Positions 14,943 to 22,624 of a DNA stretch of 23,975 bases are shown here, one piece after another. The stretch is from Oscillospiraceae bacterium (GTDB lineage Bacteria; Bacillota; Clostridia; Oscillospirales; Ruminococcaceae). The stretch covers positions 1-23,975 of the forward strand of contig CAAGDT010000210.1 of the NCBI GenBank assembly GCA_900768675.1, read 5' to 3'. The notes under the pieces were generated by a model, which did not search any database, was not told where the DNA came from, and saw only the letters and a list, made by a program, of their open reading frames with translations. Made by a program: the position numbers and the translations under genes. Each line of letters begins with the position of its first letter. Positions within the stretch are counted from its first letter, which is position 1.

Positions 14943-16788
14943 TATTCTCTCTCGTTTTCTGTACTTTTGGTGCAGTATTTCGTCTTTCGGGATATATGCT
15001 GCTCTTTTCGGCAGGAGGAATAAGGCAATTCGGACCCTTTCCTATAAGCTCCCGCCTTTTTGCAATAATCAGCGCCTTTTCAACCAGACCCCTGTTTTCC
15101 TTTTTGTAGTATTGGAGAAGCGCCCGCTGAAGCTGCTTTTCCTCGGGCTTCCTCGGAACATATACCGGCTCAAGGGTATAGGGGTCAAGCCCCGTATAGA
15201 ACATGGCAGTTGAAATCGTTCCCGGTGTGGGGTAAAAATCCTGCACCTGCTCGGGACGTATTCCGTGCTTTTTCAGAAATACCGCCAAATCAACAGCGTC
15301 GTTAAGGGTACATCCGGGGTGTGAGGACATAAGGTAAGGCACAAGGTACTGCTCCTTTCCCATACCCTTAGTAATATCATAGAACTTTTTCTCGAATTTC
15401 TCGTAAACCTCGATATGGGGCTTTCCCATATAGTCAAGGACTTTATTGCTTGCGTGTTCGGGGGCGACCTTAAGCTGACCGCTTATGTGGTTGGCGATAA
15501 GCTCCTTCATAAACTCGTCGCTCTCGTCCTCCATAAGATAGTCATATCTTATTCCCGAACGGATAAACACCTTTTTTACATTCTTAATACTGCGTATTTT
15601 TCTGAGCAGCTCAAGATACTCCGTATGGTCAACCTTCATATTTGGGCAGGGCTTAGGAGCAAGGCATTTCTTTCCCTTGCAAAGTCCGTGCTGAAGCTGC
15701 TTTTCGCAGGAGGGAAAGCGGAAATTTGCGGTAGGACCTCCCACATCGTGGATATAGCCCTTGAAATTCGGTTTTGCGGCAAGCTCCTTTGCTTCCTCAA
15801 TAACCGACTCCTCGCTTCTCGTCTGTATCCGCCGACCCTGATGCAAAGCAATTGAGCAGAAATTACAGAAACCGAAGCAGCCACGATTATGAATTATCGA
15901 AAACTCAACTTCCTTTATAGAGGGCACTCCGCCTTCTTTTTCATACATCGGGTGGTAGGCTCTCATATAGGGAAGCTCGTAGGCTCTGTCAAATTCCGAT
16001 TGTGTAAGGCTGCGCTGAGGCGGATTCTGCACAAGCATAACATTTCCGTGGCGCTGAACTATTGTTCTTCCGTAAACCTCGTCCTGCTCGTCGTACTGCT
16101 TGCGGCAGGATTTTGCATACGCCTTCTTATTCTCGCTTACCATCTCGAAGCTGTCGCATTGAACGCAGCCGAGAGGGGTATTTTCGGGCTTTGTAAGATA
16201 GCATGTACCCCTTATATCGTGAATCTCCGAAAGCTTGTCTCCTGCCTTAAGACGGTTATAAAGCTCCGTTATCGTAACCTCGCCCATTCCGTACATCAGA
16301 AGGTCTGCCCCGCTGTCAATCAGCACAGAGGGCATAACCTTATCTGCCCAGTAATCGTAGTGTGCGAAACGGCGCAAAGAAGCCTCAAGCCCCCCTATTG
16401 CAATTTCCGTATCGGGAAACAGTCTTTTCAGAGTGCGGCAATAAACTGTTACAGCCCGGTCGGGTCGCTTTCCGCCCTTCCCGCCTGAGCTGTAAGCGTC
16501 GTCAAAGCGCTTTTTGCCTGCAACGGTATAGTTTGAAACCATACTGTCGATATTTCCGCCTGTTACCATAAAGGCGTACTTCGGCTTTCCCAGACGGGTA
16601 AAATCCTCGTCGGAAACGGGCTGAGCAATCATACCCACGGTACAGCCAAAGCTTTCCAGCAAACGGGAAATTATGGCGATGCCAAAGGAGGGGTGGTCAA
16701 CGTAGGCGTCGCCTGTTACGCATATAAAATCAAGCTGCTTTATTCCTCTTTCTTTCAGTTCCTTTTCAGAAACAGGCAAAAACGGCAT
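14902..16788 (-). CDS. YgiQ-family radical SAM protein
   Basis: A 628-residue protein of the YgiQ family, conserved but without a proven reaction. The N-terminal YgiQ domain (about 10-290) includes CVTGDAYVDHPSFG; the radical SAM core has C304, C308 and C311 (NRGCFGFCNFC) followed by SIALHQGRR; the C-terminal part carries FYPTPGTISTAMFYTG and a basic tail. Length is normal. ATG 16788 follows AGAAAGGA at 8 bases. It lies 14 bases below the broken NUDIX gene. Confidence 0.93.
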   Translation of the reverse strand: MPFLPVSEKELKERGIKQLDFICVTGDAYVDHPSFGIAIISRLLESFGCTVGMIAQPVSDEDFTRLGKPKYAFMVTGGNIDSMVSNYTVAGKKRFDDAYSSGGKGGKRPDRAVTVYCRTLKRLFPDTEIAIGGLEASLRRFAHYDYWADKVMPSVLIDSGADLLMYGMGEVTITELYNRLKAGDKLSEIHDIRGTCYLTKPENTPLGCVQCDSFEMVSENKKAYAKSCRKQYDEQDEVYGRTIVQRHGNVMLVQNPPQRSLTQSEFDRAYELPYMRAYHPMYEKEGGVPSIKEVEFSIIHNRGCFGFCNFCSIALHQGRRIQTRSEESVIEEAKELAAKPNFKGYIHDVGGPTANFRFPSCEKQLQHGLCKGKKCLAPKPCPNMKVDHTEYLELLRKIRSIKNVKKVFIRSGIRYDYLMEDESDEFMKELIANHISGQLKVAPEHASNKVLDYMGKPHIEVYEKFEKKFYDITKGMGKEQYLVPYLMSSHPGCTLNDAVDLAVFLKKHGIRPEQVQDFYPTPGTISTAMFYTGLDPYTLEPVYVPRKPEEKQLQRALLQYYKKENRGLVEKALIIAKRRELIGKGPNCLIPPAEKSSIYPERRNTAPKVQKTRENNARKKSKNFRKKG

Positions 16789-16802
16789 AAAAACATTCCT
16801 TT

Positions 16803-17254
16803 CTATTTAAGCACGGAAAACCATTGTCCGTTTTCCTTATGAAAACACATTTCGCTTATGTCGTCATCAAGAAATACCCGAAGCATTTCGTCCATTCCCT
16901 TTGCAAGCTTTCTTTCCCTGAACTCGTCAAAGGTAAGCCAGAAAATCTCACCTTCGTCGGAGGATTTGATACTACCGCTGAATTTATCGGTTTTGTAAAA
17001 AGGACAACATACCTTGAACCGTCCTCGTTGTACCAGTCCTTTAAGCCGCAAAGGCGTGGACAGGAAATCTGAAGCCCCGTTTCTTCGTAAACCTCCCGGA
17101 TTACAGCGTCGGTAAAGTCCTCCCCTGCTTAAACGTGACCGCCGGGAAAGATAAGCCCTCCCCAGCTACGGCTAATTTTGTCCTGCACGAGAACCTTGTC
17201 GCCACTGTAAATCATACACATATTGGTAAATTCAACTTTTTCTGTACGGGGCAT
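16803..17254 (-). pseudogene. NUDIX hydrolase, broken by a stop and a frameshift
   Basis: The reading frame from ATG 17254 (GAGGTG upstream) gives a normal NUDIX start up to IFPGGHV, then TAA (17129-17131) where Glu is expected. The frame then continues into an intact NUDIX box (AGEDFTDAVIREVYEETGL, with REVYEE). Further down, after RYVVLF, one T is missing from a T-run (A-run 16997-17001 on the plus strand); the correct sequence resumes in another frame as YKTDKFSGSIKSSDEGEIFW and runs to 16803. The intact ancestor would be about 150 residues and looks like an 8-oxo-dGTP diphosphatase type. With both lesions no complete enzyme is made, unless these are assembly errors. Confidence 0.85.
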
Positions 17255-17430
17255 TCAAGTCAACACCTCACAATTAACGGCTGCCGCCTTTGCCGCACGC
17301 CCCCTTGCATATTTTCCGCCATTTTGCACAAAAACTCCTTGACGTGCGTCAGCACGTCTGCGTCGCTTTTGTACAACCTGACGAAAAATCTGACTGCGGG
17401 GTCGTACGACAATAATTATGCGGTATTGCC
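17255..17430. repeat. Unassigned intergenic element between spoIIIE and the NUDIX gene
   Basis: 176 bases with CG-rich sequence unlike other gaps here. It contains the palindrome GTCGTACGAC (17401-17410), TTGTACAA (17369-17376) and a perfect 7-pair hairpin GACGTGC-GTCA-GCACGTC (17341-17358). On the minus strand one frame is open for about 50 codons up to a TGA just before the NUDIX start, but it has no good start or ribosome binding site. No T-run follows the hairpin. It may be a dispersed intergenic repeat, a structured RNA or a decayed gene; only a genome-wide search could tell. No other copy is visible in this window. Confidence 0.4.
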
Positions 17431-20325
17431 TTAATTCTCCTTATTCAGCTTTCTCTCGTACCATTCCTGCTTTGTCATGATAACCTGTCTTGGCTTACTG
17501 CCCTCAAAGGGACCTACAACTCCGAGAGATTCCATTGTATCAATAAGCCTTGCGGCTCTGCCGTAGCCAAGCTTAAGACGGCGCTGGAGGTAGGAGGTAC
17601 TTGCCTGTCCCGCTTCGATAACCGCCTCAATTGCCTCGTCCAGCTTATCATCATTAATGTCTGGACCGCCCTCGTCCTCAAAGTCGTCCTTATTGTTCTT
17701 GCTTGCCTTCTGAGCGGCAAGCTCAGCCTGCTTTTCGATTTCCTCCATAACGCTCTGGTCGTAGTCGAGGATAAAGGAATTCTTGATAAAGTCGGCTACA
17801 CGCTCAACCTCCTTGTCGGAAACCCAGCAGCCCTGCACACGCATAGGCTTAGGCATACCAACGGGGAAATATAGCATATCGCCCTTTCCGAGAAGCTTTT
17901 CAGCGCCTGCGCTGTCGATAATCGTGCGGCTGTCCACCTGAGATGCTACCTTAAGGGCAATTCGGCTGGGGATATTCGCCTTGATAACGCCTGTTACAAC
18001 ATTTACCGAGGGGCGCTGGGTTGCAATTACAAGGTGCATACCTGCGGCTCTCGCCATCTGCGCAAGTCGGCAGATACTGTCCTCAACCTCGCCGGGAGAA
18101 GCCATCATAAGGTCGGCAAGCTCGTCTATGAATATAACAATCTGGGGCAGCGGCGACAAGTCTTCCCTTGTCTTTGCAAGCTTATTGTAGCCGCCGATAT
18201 CCCTTACGTTATTATCCGAGAACATTTTGTAGCGGTTGAGCATTTCGGTTACTGCCCATGCAAGAGCGCCCGCCGCCTTTTTCGGGTCGGTTACTACGGG
18301 TATCAGCAGATGTGGTATGCCGTTATAAATCATAAATTCAACCGCTTTCGGGTCAATCATCAGTAAACGTACATCTTCGGGGGTTGACCTGAACAGAATA
18401 CTCATGATAATTGAGTTTACGCATACTGATTTACCCGAACCGGTAGTACCTGCAATAAGAATATGGGGCATTTTAGCAATATCCGCAATAACTATTTCGC
18501 CGGATATGCTCTTTCCGAGAACTGCGCCAAGCTTGCTCTTTGTTTCACGGAATTCTGCGCTGTCCACCATTTCTCTGAAGGGTACGCTTTCTACCTTTTT
18601 GTTGGGTACTTCAATTCCAACCGCCGCCTTATTCGGAATGGGCGCTTCTATACGCACTCCCGCTGTTGCAAGATTAAGGGCAATATCGTCGATAAGTCCC
18701 GTAATTTTAGAGATTTTTACTCCTGGTGCAGGCTGCAATTCATATCGGGTTACAGATGGACCACGGGCGGCTTCAAGGAATTTTGTTTCAACTCCGAAGC
18801 TTTTCAGTGTTTTTACAAGAATATCCGCATTTGATGCAATTTCAGCATTTATATCATCGTCCGACTGCTCGTGAACAACGTCGTTAAGCAGCTCGCAGGG
18901 CGGAAGCTTGTACTGCTCAGCCGAGGAAATTATCTCGGTAAAGCGGGTCTGACCGTTTTCGTCGGTTTCAAGAGCCGTGCCAAGCACCTTTTCATTCGCT
19001 TCAGCCGCCTTATTGCGCTCCTCCTGCTCCTTCTTGAAGTCGTTTATTGCTTCAACAATATCCGTTTCCTTTTTTTCCTCGGACTCGGGTACAACATCAC
19101 GGCGGGGAGTAATTTTAATGTTCATACCGCTATCTTCGCCATGAACATTTTCTGCTGAGCCTATAAGGCTGTCATGCTTTACAACAGGGTTAAGGCTCTT
19201 CTCAGCTGTACCTGCCTCATCAGCAAAGAAAGGACCGTCGGGGCTGTAAGGACCGCCCTCTGCGGGCTTACTTTCCTCGATTATTACATTATCAAGAGTC
19301 TGCTGAACAGGCAATACCTTCTTTTTCTCAAGATTTCCCTTAAGATAATCCTTTAAGTCGTTCTGAAACTCTGCGCTTTCCTTCTTCTGCTCCTCCATAG
19401 GGTTAGGAATATGCTTTTCCTTTTCGGCAGCAGCCTTTTTCTCTGCCTCCGTTACCTCCTGCTGAGCGTTTGTGGTAACATTTGCAATAGAGGCGAACTT
19501 CTTCGCCCGCATATCCTCCTCGGAGGAGCGCTCGGGCTGTTTTTGCTGATTTTGTCTGTTCTGCTTTTTCTGCTCCCGCTCTTCCTTCTGCTTGCGGAGA
19601 GTTTCCTGTTCAATTTTTTGCAGTTCAAGCTGTACATATTCGTTCTCCTCCCTGTACAGCTCTCTTTTCTCTTTGGCGAAATCCTTTGCCTTTCCGAAGG
19701 GCTTTGCAATTGCCCTCAGAAGCTCCACAAGGGACTTGTCCGTCATTATCATTACTGCCACAAAGGTAATAAGAACAAGGATAATTATAGCGCCTACCTG
19801 CCCGAAAAGGAGGAGGGGAGCGCCGAGAACAAGCCCTGAAACTCCGCCGCCGTTAAGCAGTACGCCTTTATCGTAAATATAGCCTACGGTTTCGAAAAAA
19901 CCTGCTTCCTCCGCCGCCGGGTCGCCTATAGAGCCAACAAAAATAACCTGCGCTGCGGCGCTCACCATAAGTAGAAGCAAAACCAGCTGCACCATACGCT
20001 TAGTAATCGTAGCCTTTGTCTTGTCTGCGGAAATCATAACCGCTATGTACATAAGTGCAGGACCTACAAAGAACGCAGTTATTCCGAACATTCCGTAAAG
20101 AAAGCTGTGAATTGCGTCCCATGCAGAGAGATTTTCTCCCTCTGTGCTGCCTATTAAAGACAGCGCTGTTATAAAAACACCGACCGCAAACATTACAACC
20201 GAAATTGTATGCCTACGCTTTGCATTCTGACGGAGCATTTCCGCCTTTCTTTTTTCAATAAGCTCGGAGGACTGCTTTTGCGTGGTCTTTTTTCCGCCCG
20301 AAGACTTACTTTTTGTTTCCGCCAT
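17431..20325 (-). CDS. spoIIIE: DNA translocase FtsK/SpoIIIE
   Basis: ATP-driven double-stranded DNA pump that clears the chromosome from the division or sporulation septum. A basic N-terminus and four to five membrane helices (about 40-195) are followed by a long charged, Glu/Lys/Gln-rich linker (about 215-470). The motor follows: Walker A GTTGSGKS (626-633), Walker B IVIFIDE (729-735) and ATQRPSVNVVTG (768-779). The C-terminal gamma winged helix (about 893-955, SYLQRRLKLGYGRAARLID) reads KOPS/SRS sites. At 964 residues it is longer than the about 790 of B. subtilis SpoIIIE because of the linker. AAGGGAA precedes ATG 20325. The tepA-ylzJ context supports the SpoIIIE ortholog; a division-only FtsK role is possible. 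Confidence 0.95.
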   Translation of the reverse strand: MAETKSKSSGGKKTTQKQSSELIEKRKAEMLRQNAKRRHTISVVMFAVGVFITALSLIGSTEGENLSAWDAIHSFLYGMFGITAFFVGPALMYIAVMISADKTKATITKRMVQLVLLLLMVSAAAQVIFVGSIGDPAAEEAGFFETVGYIYDKGVLLNGGGVSGLVLGAPLLLFGQVGAIIILVLITFVAVMIMTDKSLVELLRAIAKPFGKAKDFAKEKRELYREENEYVQLELQKIEQETLRKQKEEREQKKQNRQNQQKQPERSSEEDMRAKKFASIANVTTNAQQEVTEAEKKAAAEKEKHIPNPMEEQKKESAEFQNDLKDYLKGNLEKKKVLPVQQTLDNVIIEESKPAEGGPYSPDGPFFADEAGTAEKSLNPVVKHDSLIGSAENVHGEDSGMNIKITPRRDVVPESEEKKETDIVEAINDFKKEQEERNKAAEANEKVLGTALETDENGQTRFTEIISSAEQYKLPPCELLNDVVHEQSDDDINAEIASNADILVKTLKSFGVETKFLEAARGPSVTRYELQPAPGVKISKITGLIDDIALNLATAGVRIEAPIPNKAAVGIEVPNKKVESVPFREMVDSAEFRETKSKLGAVLGKSISGEIVIADIAKMPHILIAGTTGSGKSVCVNSIIMSILFRSTPEDVRLLMIDPKAVEFMIYNGIPHLLIPVVTDPKKAAGALAWAVTEMLNRYKMFSDNNVRDIGGYNKLAKTREDLSPLPQIVIFIDELADLMMASPGEVEDSICRLAQMARAAGMHLVIATQRPSVNVVTGVIKANIPSRIALKVASQVDSRTIIDSAGAEKLLGKGDMLYFPVGMPKPMRVQGCWVSDKEVERVADFIKNSFILDYDQSVMEEIEKQAELAAQKASKNNKDDFEDEGGPDINDDKLDEAIEAVIEAGQASTSYLQRRLKLGYGRAARLIDTMESLGVVGPFEGSKPRQVIMTKQEWYERKLNKEN

Positions 20326-20344
20326 TTTAAAATTCCCTTTCCTG

Positions 20345-21205
20345 TCAGCCTATGTAGAAGTGTGTGCCTGTTATATTTTCATAAATTCCCGTACCTATGC
20401 ACAAAATACCGAGAATAAGAGTATAAATTCCAAAAATCTTGAACTTATCGTTCTTTATTACAAGCTTTACAAGCTTGATTGAGAGAAATCCCACAACAGC
20501 AGCTACCGCAAAGCCTACTGCCAGAGGAACAATATCAATATCCGCTCCCGTTTCAACCACTTCCTTTATCTCAAGCAGACTTCCTCCGAGAATTGCGGGA
20601 ATACCGAGGATAAAGGAAAAGGTTACAGCAGTTTCCCTTGTAAGTCCGCAGAATAGTCCTGCAGTTGTAGTACTGCCCGAACGGGAAACTCCGGGGAAAA
20701 GAGCTACGCATTGGAAAAGTCCCACAGTTATAGCGTCCTTTACCGAAATGTCCTTCCCCGTTTTATAGCCCTTAACGCAGGCGTCGGATAGTATAAGCAG
20801 AATTGAAGTAAAAATAAAGGCACAGCCCTCAAAGATTATATCCCCGTCCCCCTCAACCGAGGTGAAGAAGTCCTTGAACAGGTAAACGGGAACGAGAATA
20901 AGGGTTGCAATTATTATCATCACCATCATTCTTCGCTCGTCGTTCATATTTTTCCAGGAAAACTCGCCCTTGACTATATCACGGATTGAAAGGAAAAACT
21001 CCTTGATAATTCCGAGAATTGTTTTTCCGAAGGCAATAAAAACCGCAACAAGCGTGCCGAGATGAAGAACTATCGAAATCAGCAGGCTTTCCTCCCCCAC
21101 GTTCATAAAATGCTGGGCAACGGAAAGGTGTCCCGAGCTTGAAACCGGGAGAAATTCGGTTAAGCCCTGAATTATGCCCTGAATAATAACGCTTATTATG
21201 TCCAT
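20345..21205 (-). CDS. uppP: Undecaprenyl-diphosphate phosphatase (UppP/BacA)
   Basis: Integral membrane enzyme (286 residues) that recycles the lipid carrier of cell wall synthesis by removing one phosphate from undecaprenyl diphosphate; its activity also gives bacitracin tolerance. Key motifs are GLTEFLPVSSSGHL (E17, S-rich loop, H26) and PGVSRSGST (R175). ATG 21205 has GAAAGGA upstream; an in-frame start 26 codons earlier lies in the ylzJ-uppP gap without a site. It is 19 bases before spoIIIE. With the PAP2 protein there are two candidate carrier phosphatases in the window. Confidence 0.96.
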   Translation of the reverse strand: MDIISVIIQGIIQGLTEFLPVSSSGHLSVAQHFMNVGEESLLISIVLHLGTLVAVFIAFGKTILGIIKEFFLSIRDIVKGEFSWKNMNDERRMMVMIIIATLILVPVYLFKDFFTSVEGDGDIIFEGCAFIFTSILLILSDACVKGYKTGKDISVKDAITVGLFQCVALFPGVSRSGSTTTAGLFCGLTRETAVTFSFILGIPAILGGSLLEIKEVVETGADIDIVPLAVGFAVAAVVGFLSIKLVKLVIKNDKFKIFGIYTLILGILCIGTGIYENITGTHFYIG

Positions 21206-21229
21206 TATGTTTTTCCTTTCGCTATGTAT

Positions 21230-21245
21230 GCAGGATTTCTCCTGC
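21230..21245 (-). other. Small GAAA-tetraloop hairpin between ylzJ and uppP
   Basis: On the minus strand GCAGGA-GAAA-TCCTGC forms a perfect 6-pair stem closed by a GNRA loop. It starts on the base after the ylzJ stop codon and ends about 11 bases before the uppP ribosome binding site. No T-run follows. It could stabilise or mark a processing point in the mRNA. Confidence 0.5.
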
Positions 21246-21452
21246 TTATTTGTAGACCGAATAGGGCGAGTACCTTTTGTCAAGATACAGCGCCGGATTT
21301 GTTGAATAAAGGCGGCTTACAAGCTGCACGCCGTTATATTCGGAGGTTTCAATAAGCCCGCCCTGTATCCTGTGAAATTCTCTTTTAGGGGCAGTACTGC
21401 TTACCCCATTACAGAATATGTCCTCGGGACTTACAATAGAATAAATTACCAT
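21246..21452 (-). CDS. ylzJ: YlzJ-like protein
   Basis: A 68-residue protein that begins MVIYSIVSPEDIFCNG, the family pattern (short hydrophobic start, then a P-E/L-E motif), and has a GLIETSEYNGVQLVSRLYSTNPALYL segment. ylzJ lies between tepA and spoIIIE in Bacillus and here follows tepA by one base, which supports the call. The start ATG 21452 has AAGGAG about 10 bases upstream, inside tepA. Function unknown; it is common in spore formers. Confidence 0.85.
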   Translation of the reverse strand: MVIYSIVSPEDIFCNGVSSTAPKREFHRIQGGLIETSEYNGVQLVSRLYSTNPALYLDKRYSPYSVYK

Positions 21453-21453
21453 C

Positions 21454-22275
21454 TTAGCTGCGCTCCTTCGACATAAGACCCTTGTCGGGCTGTTCAAGAA
21501 GACTGGTTTCGGTATAAAGCTTATCCTCGGAGCAGATTTTTTCGGTTAAGGAAGCCTTAAGCTCCGAATCCGTATTCTCCTGCTTTTCCTCGATAAGTCC
21601 GTAAAGGCAGTCTATTGCCTCGGAAAGTCCGCCAAGGTGGTCGATAAGCCCGGATTTTACCGCAGTTTCACCGTCCACAACCGAGCCTACGTCCATTACA
21701 AGCTCGTCCTTTTTCATCATGAACTCACGGAACTTTTCGGCTGTAATACCGCTGTTTCTGGTAACGAAGTTGGTTATTCTCTCCTGCATTCTGTCGAAAT
21801 AGGAAAGAGTCTGGGGAACGCCAAGCACTAAACCGTTCATTCTCACCGGGTGAATAGTCATTGTTGCAGTAGGAACGATAAAGCTTTTCCTTGCGCTTAC
21901 TGCCAAGGGTACGCCGATAGAGTGACCGCCGCCCACAACAATCGAAACAGTAGGAGTTTCCATTCCCGCAATAAGCTCCGCAATAGCAAGACCTGCCTCA
22001 ACATCGCCGCCTACGGTATTGAGAATAATAAGCAGTCCCTCGATATTTCTGTCCTGCTCAATCGCAACAAGTGCGGGGATAATGTGCTCGTACTTGGTGG
22101 TTTTGTTCTGGGGCGGGAGAATGTAGTGTCCCTCAATCTGACCTATTACGGTAAGACAATGGATAAGGTGCTTTGCATTGGGCGTGGAGATAATACCCGT
22201 ATCGGTTATGCAGTTCGGCTCCACACCGCCCTCATTCTGTTCTGCTCTCTCCTCGTTTTCGTTCTTATATTTCAT
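21454..22275 (-). CDS. tepA: ClpP-like protease TepA
   Basis: ClpP-fold serine peptidase (273 residues) of the TepA family, described in Bacillus as a factor aiding protein export and spore outgrowth. The catalytic Ser is S119 in GGGHSIGVP and the His is H142 in TIHPV; the NTVGGDVEAGLAIAELI helix (86-102) also fits the ClpP fold. An acidic N-terminus (about 1-25) precedes the domain. I chose ATG 22275, about 12 bases after GGGAAAGGA. Longer in-frame starts exist, but the furthest (22413) lies inside the promoter. The leader is therefore about 120 bases. It heads the tepA-ylzJ-uppP-spoIIIE operon. Confidence 0.9.
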   Translation of the reverse strand: MKYKNENEERAEQNEGGVEPNCITDTGIISTPNAKHLIHCLTVIGQIEGHYILPPQNKTTKYEHIIPALVAIEQDRNIEGLLIILNTVGGDVEAGLAIAELIAGMETPTVSIVVGGGHSIGVPLAVSARKSFIVPTATMTIHPVRMNGLVLGVPQTLSYFDRMQERITNFVTRNSGITAEKFREFMMKKDELVMDVGSVVDGETAVKSGLIDHLGGLSEAIDCLYGLIEEKQENTDSELKASLTEKICSEDKLYTETSLLEQPDKGLMSKERS

Positions 22276-22401
22276 ATTTGTGAACATTCCTTTCCCGAAA
22301 ATCACCGAAAATACTTTTCGTAATTTTCCTGTTTTCAGGCAGCAGTTCTGCCACCGCTTGAAAATAGTATAAGGAATGATTACAGAAATATACACCATAA
22401 T
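22276..22401 (-). other. Untranslated leader of tepA
   Basis: About 120 bases from the predicted transcription start (near 22395) to ATG 22275. One frame is open throughout, so an N-terminal extension of tepA cannot be fully excluded. I see no riboswitch or strong hairpin, only a short GGCAG/CTGCC pair. With the two promoters and hairpins listed separately, it fills the 349-base divergent gap between tepA and ruvC. Confidence 0.45.
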
Positions 22402-22430
22402 ATTATACCACAACAGAGTAAGAAATGCAA
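22402..22430 (-). promoter_or_regulatory. Sigma-A promoter for the tepA-spoIIIE operon
   Basis: Minus-strand TTGCAT (22425-22430), 17-base spacer, TATAAT (22402-22407), with TGG before the -10 giving an extended -10. An A-rich stretch lies just upstream of the -35. It is back to back with the ruvC promoter about 95 bases away. Confidence 0.82.
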
Positions 22431-22501
22431 ATATTTTTTAAGAGGTTTTTTGTCCTTTGCGGCAGGAAACCCTATGATACTGCATAATTTTCATATTATA
22501 A

Positions 22502-22525
22502 CAACTTTTTGCCGCTAAAAAGTTG
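22502..22525. repeat. 9-bp palindrome overlapping the ruvC -35
   Basis: CAACTTTTT (22502-22510) and AAAAAGTTG (22517-22525) are perfect inverted arms around a 6-base centre. The right arm overlaps the first three bases of the ruvC -35 box. It is a candidate operator. The sequence AAAAAGTTGCA here recurs at the pduL promoter. Confidence 0.45.
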
Positions 22526-22551
22526 CAATTATCAGAAAAATGTGTTATAAT
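22523..22551 (+). promoter_or_regulatory. Sigma-A promoter for ruvC
   Basis: TTGCAA (22523-22528), 17-base spacer, TATAAT (22546-22551), with TGT before the -10 as an extended element. Predicted start is near 22558, leaving a leader of about 67 bases. Confidence 0.82.
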
Positions 22552-22577
22552 ATACCCTTGATACTATACTAATATAA

Positions 22578-22610
22578 CTGCGGACTGCATATAAACAATG
22601 CATTTCGCAG
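22578..22610 (+). promoter_or_regulatory. Hairpin in the ruvC leader
   Basis: The arms 22578-22590 and 22598-22610 pair at 12 of 13 positions (one C/T mismatch, one G-U) around a 7-base loop. The stem ends a few bases before the GGCGGG site of ruvC, and no T-run follows. It could influence translation or mRNA stability. Confidence 0.5.
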
Positions 22611-22624
22611 TATGGCGGGTGCTT

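Noticed and set aside
15889..16488. 199-codon plus-strand frame inside the ygiQ gene
   Set aside because: Antisense shadow of a well-supported radical SAM gene with no ribosome binding site or domain.
18600..19900. Low-complexity Lys/Glu/Gln coding region that might be a repeat
   Set aside because: It is the charged linker of SpoIIIE/FtsK with normal codons and no exact DNA repeat units.
22276..22413. 46-residue N-terminal extension of tepA
   Set aside because: Its start codon lies inside the promoter, upstream of the predicted transcript start, and the family normally starts near the chosen ATG.
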